From an uncultured Flavobacteriales bacterium (GTDB taxonomy: Bacteria; Bacteroidota; Bacteroidia; Flavobacteriales; Crocinitomicaceae), in NCBI GenBank assembly GCA_946479985.1, contig CAMLIF010000083.1, positions 1 to 18,167 on the forward strand: DNA of 18,167 nucleotides. Reading direction: 5' to 3'. The first letter of the stretch is position 1; every line of letters begins with the position of its first letter. Shown piece after piece: positions 1-7,072 of the stretch. The notes under the pieces were generated by a model, which was not told where the DNA came from, made no database searches, and saw nothing but the letters and a program-made list of their open reading frames with translations. A program made the position numbers and the translations under genes.

Positions 1-908
1 GTACGTTCTTTCTTTTTTGTCGTGCACGTTATTTTTTGTTTAGTCATGGAACAGCTGATTTCTTTCCCTATAAAGCTAAACCGTTCAAGGGTCGACGTGT
101 AATCAACTTATTTCATGCCATACCACTGAAAAAAGTGGGAAAAACGAACTACAGTACGGGTAAAGAAGCTGACAGAGAACTGAAACGCTATACTGACTTT
201 CTGGTTTCTTCCGAAGAGGAAAAAAACAATCTTGCGGTGGAAGGAGGCATTCCGTCTTCAATCATGCGTGTAACCGGGATTCCACGAAATGATTTGTTGT
301 TCAATGGAATACAATCTGATCTGTTTAACAAATTTACCAGGGAACTTGAAGGTAAAAAGGCAATTCTTTATGCGCCGACTTTTCGTGATGACGGGTCACC
401 TGTATCGTTATTTCCTTTTCCTGACCGTGATCTTGAAGCGCTGGATCAGTTTCTGGATGAGATTGGAGCACGAATCTTCATCCGTTGTCATATCGACGAG
501 TTTGAGAATGCGAAAAGAAGCGGGTTCGATTTTCAGAACATTCTGTTTTCAGGACAAGATCAATACCCTGACGTACAGGAAATATTGGGTGCAATTGATA
601 TTGTCGTTACTGACTATTCAAGCATTTGTCTGGATTTTCTGATTCTGGATCGTCCGATGATTTTTCTTCCGTACGATTATGAGGAATACAACAGGGTTCG
701 TGGCTTTCTGTTTGAGTATTACCGTGCTACAGTTGGGCCGAAGCCTTCCAGTCAAACAGAATTTATTACCGCAATACAGCATTCCCTTGATGATCCGGAA
801 AAAGACAGTGCTCAGAGAAAATTACAGTTGGAACGCTTTCATGCATTTCGCGATGGACATAGTTGCGAACGCGTAACGCGATTGATTAACTCCTCATTCA
901 GAGAATAG
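1..908 (+). CDS. CDP-glycerol glycerophosphotransferase family protein (TagB/TagF-like), 5' partial
   Basis: The reading frame is open to the left edge (first full codon at 3), so the true start lies outside; the TTG at 36 is only the first possible start inside. The visible 301 residues match the catalytic domain of CDP-glycerol:glycerophosphate transferases: SHGTADF, then INLFHAIPLKKVG with the family's first catalytic-type His, a second His in FIRCHIDEF, and the nucleotide-binding segment VTDYSSICLDFLILDRPMIF. Such enzymes move glycerol phosphate from CDP-glycerol to a lipid-linked glycan on the cytoplasmic membrane face. In a Gram-negative host the likely role is adding glycerol phosphate to a surface polysaccharide rather than building wall teichoic acid (inference). 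A hairpin overlaps its end and the convergent methyltransferase follows. I am sure of the family, but the exact acceptor cannot be read. Confidence 0.85.
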   Translation, partial: TFFLFCRARYFLFSHGTADFFPYKAKPFKGRRVINLFHAIPLKKVGKTNYSTGKEADRELKRYTDFLVSSEEEKNNLAVEGGIPSSIMRVTGIPRNDLLFNGIQSDLFNKFTRELEGKKAILYAPTFRDDGSPVSLFPFPDRDLEALDQFLDEIGARIFIRCHIDEFENAKRSGFDFQNILFSGQDQYPDVQEILGAIDIVVTDYSSICLDFLILDRPMIFLPYDYEEYNRVRGFLFEYYRATVGPKPSSQTEFITAIQHSLDDPEKDSAQRKLQLERFHAFRDGHSCERVTRLINSSFRE

Positions 909-909
909 A

Positions 910-931
910 AAATCCTGTTTAATCAGGATTT
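910..931. terminator. Bidirectional hairpin terminator between convergent genes
   Basis: AAATCCTG, a six-base loop TTTAAT, and CAGGATTT form a perfect 8-bp stem, followed on the plus strand by a T-rich run (TTTCTTTTT). It begins right after the stop codon at 906-908 and overlaps the stop codon of the minus-strand methyltransferase (923-925), so it could end both transcripts. Confidence 0.65.
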
Positions 932-1531
932 CTTTTTGGCAACCACTCTTATCACAACCGGATCCTCTGTCTTATAAATAGCAAGACCTTTGGATTCCTG
1001 TTCAAAAACAATTTCCATATTGTTGTTTCGGATGACATCAAGCAAATCTTCTTTACGCACAAAACGACGGGAATGATCAGTTTTCCATGTGTCAGCACCA
1101 ACTTCGGTTCCCTGTCCAAAAAGCTCGTCCTTAACACTTCGTACTTCAATCGCAAGATAACCGCTATCAATTGCTTCTGCAGCCCATTTAATCGTGTTGT
1201 CAGCCGATTTCTTATCCACAGAATGCAGCGTGAACCTGCTGTAAACATGATTTGATTTAAGGTCAGCTGAGAGTTGTGTAAAATCATCTGCGGAAAAATG
1301 TGCGTTTGTACCTAGTGAGTTCAATTGCTCAATAGCATTATCACATTGATCGATTCCATGGACCTGGAGGCCTTCACTTGCAAAATAAAGGCTATCTCGC
1401 CCATTTCCACATCCTAGCTCAATCATTGTTCCTTCAGGTTTATAAGTTTCAATGAACCAGATTGCAAAAGGTGAAGGATTGCTGTGAAAGGTGGAGGACG
1501 CATAGAAATTCTTCCAGTATGATTTATCCAT
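923..1531 (-). CDS. Class I SAM-dependent methyltransferase
   Basis: A 202-residue single-domain protein. SAM-binding motif I is IELGCGNGRDS (about residues 37-47), followed by the acidic end of strand 2 in VHGIDQ; the rest is a short Rossmann methyltransferase core with no membrane segment or signal peptide. The frame extends upstream to an ATG at 1573, but I chose the ATG at 1531. It has a perfect -7 element (TACTTTTG) 11 nt upstream and a GGGAG seven bases before it, and the protein then begins MDKSYWKNFY as small methyltransferases of this kind do. It sits among glycan genes, so a sugar, glycerol-phosphate or lipid-linked intermediate is a plausible substrate, but nothing in the sequence identifies it. 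It is convergent with the glycerophosphotransferase gene and divergent from the GT4 gene. Confidence 0.8.
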   Translation of the reverse strand: MDKSYWKNFYASSTFHSNPSPFAIWFIETYKPEGTMIELGCGNGRDSLYFASEGLQVHGIDQCDNAIEQLNSLGTNAHFSADDFTQLSADLKSNHVYSRFTLHSVDKKSADNTIKWAAEAIDSGYLAIEVRSVKDELFGQGTEVGADTWKTDHSRRFVRKEDLLDVIRNNNMEIVFEQESKGLAIYKTEDPVVIRVVAKKKS

Positions 1532-1542
1532 GTTTTTTCTCC

Positions 1543-1550
1543 CAAAAGTA
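1543..1550 (-). promoter_or_regulatory. -7 promoter element of the methyltransferase gene
   Basis: On the minus strand this reads TACTTTTG, a perfect match to the Bacteroidota -7 consensus TAnnTTTG, 11 nt before the chosen ATG. No good TTG (-33) is seen at 17-23 nt spacing. Confidence 0.45.
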
Positions 1551-1682
1551 ATCATTTGTCTGGTATTCGGCACATGAGATAATACATCTTTTCACGAAAA
1601 CAGTATATACGGAAGAGCTTAGAATTAGTATATAGGTTACTTTGAAATTACTTCGTTTATTTCGAACTATGAAAGTCTTTGT

Positions 1683-1690
1683 TAATTTTG
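1683..1690 (+). promoter_or_regulatory. -7 promoter element of the GT4 gene (possibly leaderless)
   Basis: TAATTTTG matches TAnnTTTG and ends only 4 nt before the ATG at 1695. If it is used, the transcript would begin at or within a few bases of the start codon. The -33 region is weak (TTCG at 1661). Confidence 0.45.
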
Positions 1691-1694
1691 AACC

Positions 1695-2831
1695 ATGAAG
1701 GTTCTTTTCACTACACATTGGTATCCGGGAGAGAGCGATCCTGCTCAAGGTATTTTTATTAAAAATCACCTTGATGCGGTACGGGGAGAAGTTCCGGAAA
1801 CCGATTTGATAGTAATCAGGATTAAGAAAGGAAAGACCCTTTACCGAAGTAAGCTTCTCGAAATCGGGAATCGTGATTATGAGCTTGTAATGGAATCGAT
1901 ATTTTACAAGTTTATTTACGTGTTGTACCCGTTGCAAAAAATGCTGGTGGGACGCAGGTTAAAACGTTTTCTCAAGACACGCCGGTATGATATCATTCAT
2001 GGGAATGTCGCACATCCCAATGGAATAATTGCAAATTACTTGTCCCGAAAACTGGGTATTCCATTCGTGCTTTCAGAACATCATTCGGAAGTTCTTCGAT
2101 TGAGTAAACATCCGTTTTTTACTGTCGGGATACGAAAAGCGTTTGTAACTACTTCCGCTGTAATGCCGGTTTCAACGTACATGAGTGACATGCTAAGGCC
2201 GCTGGTAAATATCGACAAAATCCATATCGTTCCGAATGTTGTGAAGTCTTCTGTGTTTCATTATACTGATTCCTATGAGAAGATTCCCGAAAGTCTTAGT
2301 CTTGTTGCGATCGGTTTTTGGGGAGATATCAATTGCAATTATAAACTGCCGCGCCTGATGGTTGAAGCAGCTATGCAGTTTGCCCTGCAAACTCGGACAC
2401 ATGTGACGTTCTATCATGCAGGAGAGTGCTTGATAAGTGAAGAGCTGTTGTCTAAAAGTGATCCGAGCTGGTTGACATTGGAATTCTTAGGACCACAAAC
2501 TCCTGATCAATTGAACAATCTTCTGAATAAAACAGATGTCTTTGTACATGCCACATTGGGAGAAACATTCTGTGTTGTTGCCGTTGAAGCCCAGAAAGCA
2601 GGTACTCCCGCTGTTGTTTCGGATTTTACTACCTTGCATGAAGTACTTGATCCTTACGGAGTGATTTATGCTCCAAACGACGTTGAAGGATGGGTACAGG
2701 CTTTCAGCGAGATAGTTTCAACACCTCCTGACAGAAAACTTATTGCTGAAAAATCGAAGAATAAATATACTGCTGAAACGGTGGGAAAAGCAATAGCAGC
2801 AGTTTATGAGCATGTTTTGACTGTGAAGTGA
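1695..2831 (+). CDS. Glycosyltransferase family 4 (GT-B fold)
   Basis: A 378-residue cytosolic or membrane-peripheral glycosyltransferase. The N-terminal Rossmann domain starts MKVLFTTHWYPGESDPAQGIF, the usual GT4 opening with a loop that contacts the acceptor; HGNVAHPNG and FVLSEHH lie in the same half. VPVS/IVPNVV near residues 157-183 marks the passage to the C-terminal domain. The donor-binding signature is E290-x7-E298 in GETFCVVAVEAQKAGTPAVVSD. It should add a sugar from a nucleotide donor to a growing polysaccharide or lipid-linked oligosaccharide; donor and acceptor are not predictable. Neighbours fit a surface glycan locus. The ATG is placed 4 nt after a perfect -7 element. It ends 3 nt before the convergent asnB-like gene, with no terminator between them. 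Confidence 0.88.
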   Translation: MKVLFTTHWYPGESDPAQGIFIKNHLDAVRGEVPETDLIVIRIKKGKTLYRSKLLEIGNRDYELVMESIFYKFIYVLYPLQKMLVGRRLKRFLKTRRYDIIHGNVAHPNGIIANYLSRKLGIPFVLSEHHSEVLRLSKHPFFTVGIRKAFVTTSAVMPVSTYMSDMLRPLVNIDKIHIVPNVVKSSVFHYTDSYEKIPESLSLVAIGFWGDINCNYKLPRLMVEAAMQFALQTRTHVTFYHAGECLISEELLSKSDPSWLTLEFLGPQTPDQLNNLLNKTDVFVHATLGETFCVVAVEAQKAGTPAVVSDFTTLHEVLDPYGVIYAPNDVEGWVQAFSEIVSTPPDRKLIAEKSKNKYTAETVGKAIAAVYEHVLTVK

Positions 2832-2834
2832 AAC

Positions 2835-4670
2835 CTATTGTTTTTTCATCCAGTAGTTCAAACTGGACATCCTCCATACGATTCGAGCATTGCTGTTGTC
2901 ACCGTTCCTGAAATCAGAGATCAACTTTGAAGCAGTTGGTTTATCAAGGAACGGAAGATTTGCATAATCGATTTCAAGCATCTGTTTCAAGTCATTACGC
3001 AGCCAATTAGTTTCTCCCGGAGTCACAAACCCTTTTTTATCTGTCCTATTTCTAACCGCCTCAGGAAGATACGGCGACATTGCATCGCGCAGAACAGCCT
3101 TGGTATAACCGTTATGAATCTTTTCCTCTGCAGGAATGCGAAATGCGAATTCCACAAGGCGGTGATCAAGAAACGGTACACGACTTTCGATTGAGAAGGC
3201 CATCGAGTTTCGGTCCTCATAATGTAAGAGATTAGGCAGACTCGAATGATTCATCAACTGATAATGAAAATTATCAACCTTTTTGAATCCTGGATTCCCG
3301 AGGTGCAAAATATCTTTTTTTGCTCCATTAACTATCCTGGGGTTGTATTTGTTGTACTCGAGGCTATACAGCTGCTGCTCGCTCATGAATAATGACAGCA
3401 TACTCTTGAGAAAAACTTTACTCATTGAACCTGCTGAAAGTCCCTGGAATTTTCGTTGGAATTTCATTTCACGAGCCAGTGTTGCTAGTTTCAGCGAGCT
3501 TAACATTTCCGCGTAAAAGCGGTAATAGGTATGCATGTATCCGCCAAGGTAATCATCGGCACCTTGACCACTTAGAACAACTTTTATTCCACTTTCAGAG
3601 ATTGCTTTCATAATGAAATACTGTGAAATCGGTGATGAGCCAAGTACCGGGAAATCACAATGATGCGTAATTCGTTCAAACTCGTCCTGAACTGATTTAA
3701 GATCAGGTGAATAAAATTGTGTTTTAAAGTGACCTGCATATTTATTATCTACCTCTCTAATAAACGGACGTTCATCTACACCGTCTTTACCTTCGTAAAA
3801 GATTGAAAAGGTTTGCAAATCCTTAAGGTTGAAATGCCCGATCAGGCTGGAAACAATAGAAGAACTGTCAATACCCCCGCTGAGAGTTGCGCCTACCGGA
3901 ACATCGCTCCGCAAATGAAGCTTTAAAGAGCTCAGGATCAGTTCCCGAAATTGTTCGGCGTAGTCGGAAGCGCTCATGTTTTCCAACGGTTCCTGTTTTT
4001 TGATAGACCAGTATGGAGTGATTTTCAACTGATCGTTTTTATATTCAAGCTGATGCCCTGCTTCGAGTACTTTTACTTTACGAAATACTGTTTCATCTTT
4101 ATACGTAACCCATGCAAGTTGCATCGAACGGCTAATTTGATCAATATTGAGTTCACCTGAAAAGATTGGTGAGTATTTTAATGATTTCACTTCCGAAGCG
4201 AAGTACAAACGACCACCTTCTTCCAGGTAATAAAATGGTTTTATACCGAATCTGTCGCGTGTGCAGAATAAGGATTTTTCACGTTCATCCCAGATCGCAA
4301 AAGCCCACATCCCGAGGTAGCGATTCACACAGTCTTTTCCCCAGACTTTGTAACTGATCAGAATAACTTCCGTATCGGTATCGGTTTTGAAAACATGCCC
4401 CATCTGTTGCAATTCCGCACGCAATTCTTTGTAATTGTATATTTCCCCATTGAATACAATTGTCAAATGTTCATGTTGCATGGGTTGATTTCCATGTTCG
4501 GAAAGATCAATAATACTCAATCGGTTATGTCCCAATGATACCGGGCCAATGGTAAATTCCCGGGAGTTATCCGGACCGCGGTGCGTAGTAGACTCGACCA
4601 TCGATCGAATAATTTTTGTAGCCTCTTCAGTATTTAGTTTAGAGTCGATGAATCCATGTATACCACACAT
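2835..4670 (-). CDS. asnB: AsnB-type glutamine amidotransferase (asparagine synthase family)
   Basis: A 611-residue two-domain enzyme. The N-terminal class II glutaminase has Cys2 (MCGIHGF; Cys1 after Met removal), HRGPDN, GHNRLSIID, FNGEIYNY and the end RDRFGIKPFYY. The C-terminal synthetase domain has the PP-loop SGGIDSS at 264-270 and SGQGADDYLGGY at 367-378. In E. coli AsnB the matching segment is SGEGSDE, where Glu348 takes part in catalysis; here that position is Gln369, and the second acidic pair is DD instead of DE. The family joins glutamine-derived ammonia to an adenylated carboxylate. In glycan loci such proteins often amidate uronic acids, so asparagine may not be the product (inference). 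The start is the only one that leaves Cys at position 2. The gene is convergent with the GT4 gene and divergent from the flippase. Confidence 0.9.
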   Translation of the reverse strand: MCGIHGFIDSKLNTEEATKIIRSMVESTTHRGPDNSREFTIGPVSLGHNRLSIIDLSEHGNQPMQHEHLTIVFNGEIYNYKELRAELQQMGHVFKTDTDTEVILISYKVWGKDCVNRYLGMWAFAIWDEREKSLFCTRDRFGIKPFYYLEEGGRLYFASEVKSLKYSPIFSGELNIDQISRSMQLAWVTYKDETVFRKVKVLEAGHQLEYKNDQLKITPYWSIKKQEPLENMSASDYAEQFRELILSSLKLHLRSDVPVGATLSGGIDSSSIVSSLIGHFNLKDLQTFSIFYEGKDGVDERPFIREVDNKYAGHFKTQFYSPDLKSVQDEFERITHHCDFPVLGSSPISQYFIMKAISESGIKVVLSGQGADDYLGGYMHTYYRFYAEMLSSLKLATLAREMKFQRKFQGLSAGSMSKVFLKSMLSLFMSEQQLYSLEYNKYNPRIVNGAKKDILHLGNPGFKKVDNFHYQLMNHSSLPNLLHYEDRNSMAFSIESRVPFLDHRLVEFAFRIPAEEKIHNGYTKAVLRDAMSPYLPEAVRNRTDKKGFVTPGETNWLRNDLKQMLEIDYANLPFLDKPTASKLISDFRNGDNSNARIVWRMSSLNYWMKKQ

Positions 4671-4686
4671 ATAGCTTTGTTTAAGG

Positions 4687-4694
4687 CGAAATTA
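4687..4694 (-). promoter_or_regulatory. -7-like element (TAnnTTCG) before the asnB homologue
   Basis: The minus strand reads TAATTTCG, one mismatch from TAnnTTTG, 16 nt before the start codon. The same TTCG variant recurs at three other genes in this window at 15-19 nt from the start. Confidence 0.3.
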
Positions 4695-4767
4695 GTGATT
4701 ATATCCTGTTTTCATGGAGGATAATAGCCGATAATACTTATTGATGGCTGTAATTGCTTAAAAGAAC

Positions 4768-4775
4768 TAATTTTG
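4768..4775 (+). promoter_or_regulatory. -7 promoter element of the flippase gene
   Basis: TAATTTTG is a perfect TAnnTTTG match ending 14 nt before the ATG at 4790. A TTG at 4741-4743 lies 24 nt upstream, one base outside the usual 17-23 spacing. The TTG codon at 4754 lies upstream of this element, so it is not a likely translation start. Confidence 0.5.
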
Positions 4776-4789
4776 TACAAAAATCATTA

Positions 4790-6286
4790 ATGGGTATTGT
4801 TCAAAAGGAATCTATATCAACAACAATAACTTCTTATCTGGGTTTAGTAGTAGGGTACATTAATAAGGGAGTTTTATTCGTTGTTTTTCTTACTGCTGAG
4901 GAGGTGGGGCTTTTGAACTTACTTGTTTCGGTAGGGGTGCTTTTTGGTCATTTGTCCAATCTGGGATTGATCAATACTACCTGGAAATTTTTCCCCTTTT
5001 TCAGAAACGAAAAAATGGAAAATTATGATTTTTTAAAGTCAGTCTTAAAAATTATCCTCATTTCCTCAGTCATTTTCTCTTTGATTTTTTTAATCTTCAA
5101 GAAGCAAATCACTTACTTTTATGAAGACAAATCGGAATTGTTCGTTGCCAATTTCTTCTGGATTATTCCCATCGGAATTGGCACTGTGTTTTACCTTGTT
5201 TCGGACATCTATTTGCGTGGACTGTTCAAAAACACTTTATCCGTTGTTGCGAATGAACTAATTCACAGACTTTTCATTTCCGCATTATTATTGGTATACT
5301 GCCTGGATGCAATGAGTTTCGAATGGCTGATTGTCCTGTTCGCTTTGTCGTATTTTGTACCGGCTCTGATCCTGCTCATTTATTTAGTGAATTTGGGTGA
5401 ATTATCGTTCAAGAAATCGAAGTATAAAATACCGGTAAAATTTCGAAAGATCTTAATCAATTACAGCTTGTTTAATTATTTCAATTCCATTGGAACAATG
5501 GCTGTTTTGACCATTGATGCAATGATGATAGCCAGTTTCATGGGCTTGAAAGAAACGGGTGTTTATACTACCGTTCTGTATTTGATTAGTGCGATGCAAG
5601 TCCCGAACAGATCAATTGTCCGTGTTGGATCCGGTTTAGTTGTTCAATATTGGAAAGAAAGAAACATGGTGAAAATGCAGGCGCTGTATAAAAAAACAAG
5701 TTCTATTTCATTGATTATTGCACTTTATACCTTTGTACTTGTTTGGGTGAATCTTGACATCATATTTTCTATACTTCCAAAAGCCTATGGTTCGGGTACC
5801 ATGGTATTTCTTTTGTTGATGGCCGGAAAACTTGTAGATATTTTCTTTGGTCTGAACGGAACTATCTTCATTACATCTAAAAAGTATCGCTTAGATATTT
5901 TCTTAACGGTGTTTTTGCTGATTTCTGTTTATGTATTGAATTTATATTTGCTTCCTACGCTAGGACTGATTGGCGCGGCAATTTCAACTTCTGTTGCCAT
6001 TTTGTCTTATAACATCGCCCGATTAATAATGGTTTGGATTTGGTATAAAATGCATCCCTTTGAATGGAATCAATTAGTCGTTATTTTGATCGGAGCTCTT
6101 ATTGTTCTTGGATATTATTGGGTTCCGAACAATTATGTGCCGAACAAATTTGTTGTATTCGGAATCAATTCAGTTGTAATCACTGCAGTCTACTTCGGAA
6201 TTATTTTGAAATTAAAATTAAACGAAGAACTCAATAACTACTTTCAAAAAATACAGGTAAAATTCTTAGGAAAAAAGACTGATTAA
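4790..6286 (+). CDS. Wzx-like polysaccharide/oligosaccharide flippase (MOP superfamily)
   Basis: A 498-residue polytopic membrane protein with about 12-14 hydrophobic helices. It begins MGIVQKESISTTITSYLG, an opening commonly seen in Bacteroidota polysaccharide exporters of the MATE/MOP type. Charged loops, for example FFPFFRNEKMEN and LGELSFKKSKYKIPVKFRK, separate the helices; the Lys-rich C-terminus (LNNYFQKIQVKFLGKKTD) is likely cytoplasmic. Its role would be to flip undecaprenol-linked oligosaccharide units across the inner membrane. A TTG at 4754 would add 12 residues, but ATG 4790 is preferred for its typical N-terminus and a perfect -7 element 14 nt upstream. It is divergent from the asnB homologue and is followed by a hairpin terminator. 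The family assignment is firm; the substrate is unknown. Confidence 0.85.
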   Translation: MGIVQKESISTTITSYLGLVVGYINKGVLFVVFLTAEEVGLLNLLVSVGVLFGHLSNLGLINTTWKFFPFFRNEKMENYDFLKSVLKIILISSVIFSLIFLIFKKQITYFYEDKSELFVANFFWIIPIGIGTVFYLVSDIYLRGLFKNTLSVVANELIHRLFISALLLVYCLDAMSFEWLIVLFALSYFVPALILLIYLVNLGELSFKKSKYKIPVKFRKILINYSLFNYFNSIGTMAVLTIDAMMIASFMGLKETGVYTTVLYLISAMQVPNRSIVRVGSGLVVQYWKERNMVKMQALYKKTSSISLIIALYTFVLVWVNLDIIFSILPKAYGSGTMVFLLLMAGKLVDIFFGLNGTIFITSKKYRLDIFLTVFLLISVYVLNLYLLPTLGLIGAAISTSVAILSYNIARLIMVWIWYKMHPFEWNQLVVILIGALIVLGYYWVPNNYVPNKFVVFGINSVVITAVYFGIILKLKLNEELNNYFQKIQVKFLGKKTD

Positions 6287-6311
6287 ATCATTTTCACAAC
6301 GAGATAAAAAT

Positions 6312-6345
6312 AAAAAACAGGAACCAAAAATGATTCCCGTTTTTT
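6312..6345. terminator. Bidirectional A-stem-T terminator
   Basis: AAAAAACAGGAACC pairs with GATTCCCGTTTTTT (two mismatches) around a six-base loop. This gives an A6-stem-T6 structure that can work in both directions. It lies 26 nt after the flippase stop and 64 nt beyond the end of the minus-strand orphan gene. Confidence 0.65.
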
Positions 6346-6409
6346 ATAAAAACCAATATGCCCTTAACATACCTCTACATTAGTGTATATGGATTTTTAG
6401 TAATGATGA

Positions 6410-6823
6410 TTACCCACGAGAGCAAAATGCATCCCAGGTACACCAGAAATGTGCGTTAATGCTTCCAGGAGCAGGAGTTGTGCTGTCTGCAACAATACCA
6501 ACCATAGATGCGCAATTTGAGTTACATCCGATTTGATTTGTACTCCCGTCTTGTGGTGGAATTGCTCTCCATGTACCCGTTGAACCACTCATAAGTTCTA
6601 CAGTGATTTCAAAAATACCGGATAAATTCGGTGTTTTAATTTGTTTAGTCGGGTCTTCACTAGTTATAGAATCTGACCAGTTTCCCTGCGTGAATTTCAC
6701 ACGCCATTCCCCGATCATTTTCGCAGTGTCGTTTTGAGGAGAAAGGTACACCCAAAATTGTGCCCCTGTTCCTACTGTTAGTGTTCCTGCTGAATTCGCT
6801 GTTCCTAAAGTTCCAGTGTTCAT
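6410..6823 (-). CDS. Hypothetical protein, Trp-rich with four C-terminal cysteines
   Basis: A 137-residue protein that I do not recognise. Codon use is normal for the window, and an in-frame TAG eight codons upstream makes ATG 6823 the only ATG start. There is no signal peptide or membrane helix. The N-terminus is a Gly/Thr-rich stretch (NTGTLGTANSAGTLTVGTG), followed by a likely all-beta region with short alternating strands (AQFWVYLSP, EWRVKFTQGNW, IFEITVELM, TWRAIPP). The last 41 residues hold all four Cys, as C-x3-C in IGCNSNCASM and C-x5-C in FWCTWDAFC, which could bind a metal or form disulfides. Six Trp in 137 residues is high and could suit carbohydrate binding, but that is speculation. 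It stands alone between two hairpins and is not in an operon. A leader of about 60 nt is possible from a weak -7 (TATATTGG at 6890-6897). Confidence 0.7.
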   Translation of the reverse strand: MNTGTLGTANSAGTLTVGTGAQFWVYLSPQNDTAKMIGEWRVKFTQGNWSDSITSEDPTKQIKTPNLSGIFEITVELMSGSTGTWRAIPPQDGSTNQIGCNSNCASMVGIVADSTTPAPGSINAHFWCTWDAFCSRG

Positions 6824-6985
6824 AATGAATAATGTTTTTGTTGAGTCCTACTCATAAGGCTTTTCGGTTCCGCCGTTGTAATCTGTGAACCAATATAGGA
6901 GTAGGGGGTTTAAACATTTTGGTTTATGTCATGAAACCGCCAGATGTATGTTGCGAAATATCAGAATTGTGTGTATGAAAATGGT

Positions 6986-7029
6986 ACTAAACAACAATGG
7001 CGGGTTAAGACCCGCCATTGTTGTTTAGT
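6986..7029. repeat. Perfect 20-bp stem hairpin, probable terminator
   Basis: ACTAAACAACAATGGCGGGT is followed by a four-base loop TAAG and its exact reverse complement, a 20-bp stem without mismatch and GC-rich near the loop. It begins 44 nt beyond the stop of the DUF1573 gene (minus strand) and may end that transcript, although no long T-run follows; the right arm itself is T-rich on the minus strand. The remaining part of the 6824-7072 gap shows no gene. The length and perfection of the stem exceed the other terminators in the window. Confidence 0.75.
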
Positions 7030-7072
7030 CTGAAGAGTTGTAAATCGCGACTTACAACTACTATTTTTGTTC

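Noticed and set aside
1532..1573. Upstream in-frame start of the methyltransferase (ATG 1573)
   Set aside because: It would put the perfect -7 element inside the coding region and add a 14-residue N-terminus that does not look like the family.
1524..1937. 137-codon minus-strand frame across the methyltransferase/GT4 gap
   Set aside because: It lies antisense to the start of the GT4 gene and covers both promoter elements; its sequence resembles no protein family.
2829..2837. Search for a terminator between the GT4 and asnB-like genes
   Set aside because: Only 3 nt separate the stop codons and no stem-loop with a T-run is visible around them.
6410..6823. The orphan gene as a frameshifted remnant of a larger gene
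   Set aside because: An in-frame stop lies just upstream, both sides carry hairpins, and I see no continuing similarity in other frames, so it looks complete.
6903..6915. GTTTAAAC palindrome beside a run of G
   Set aside because: An 8-bp palindrome is expected by chance in DNA of this composition and has no partner nearby.
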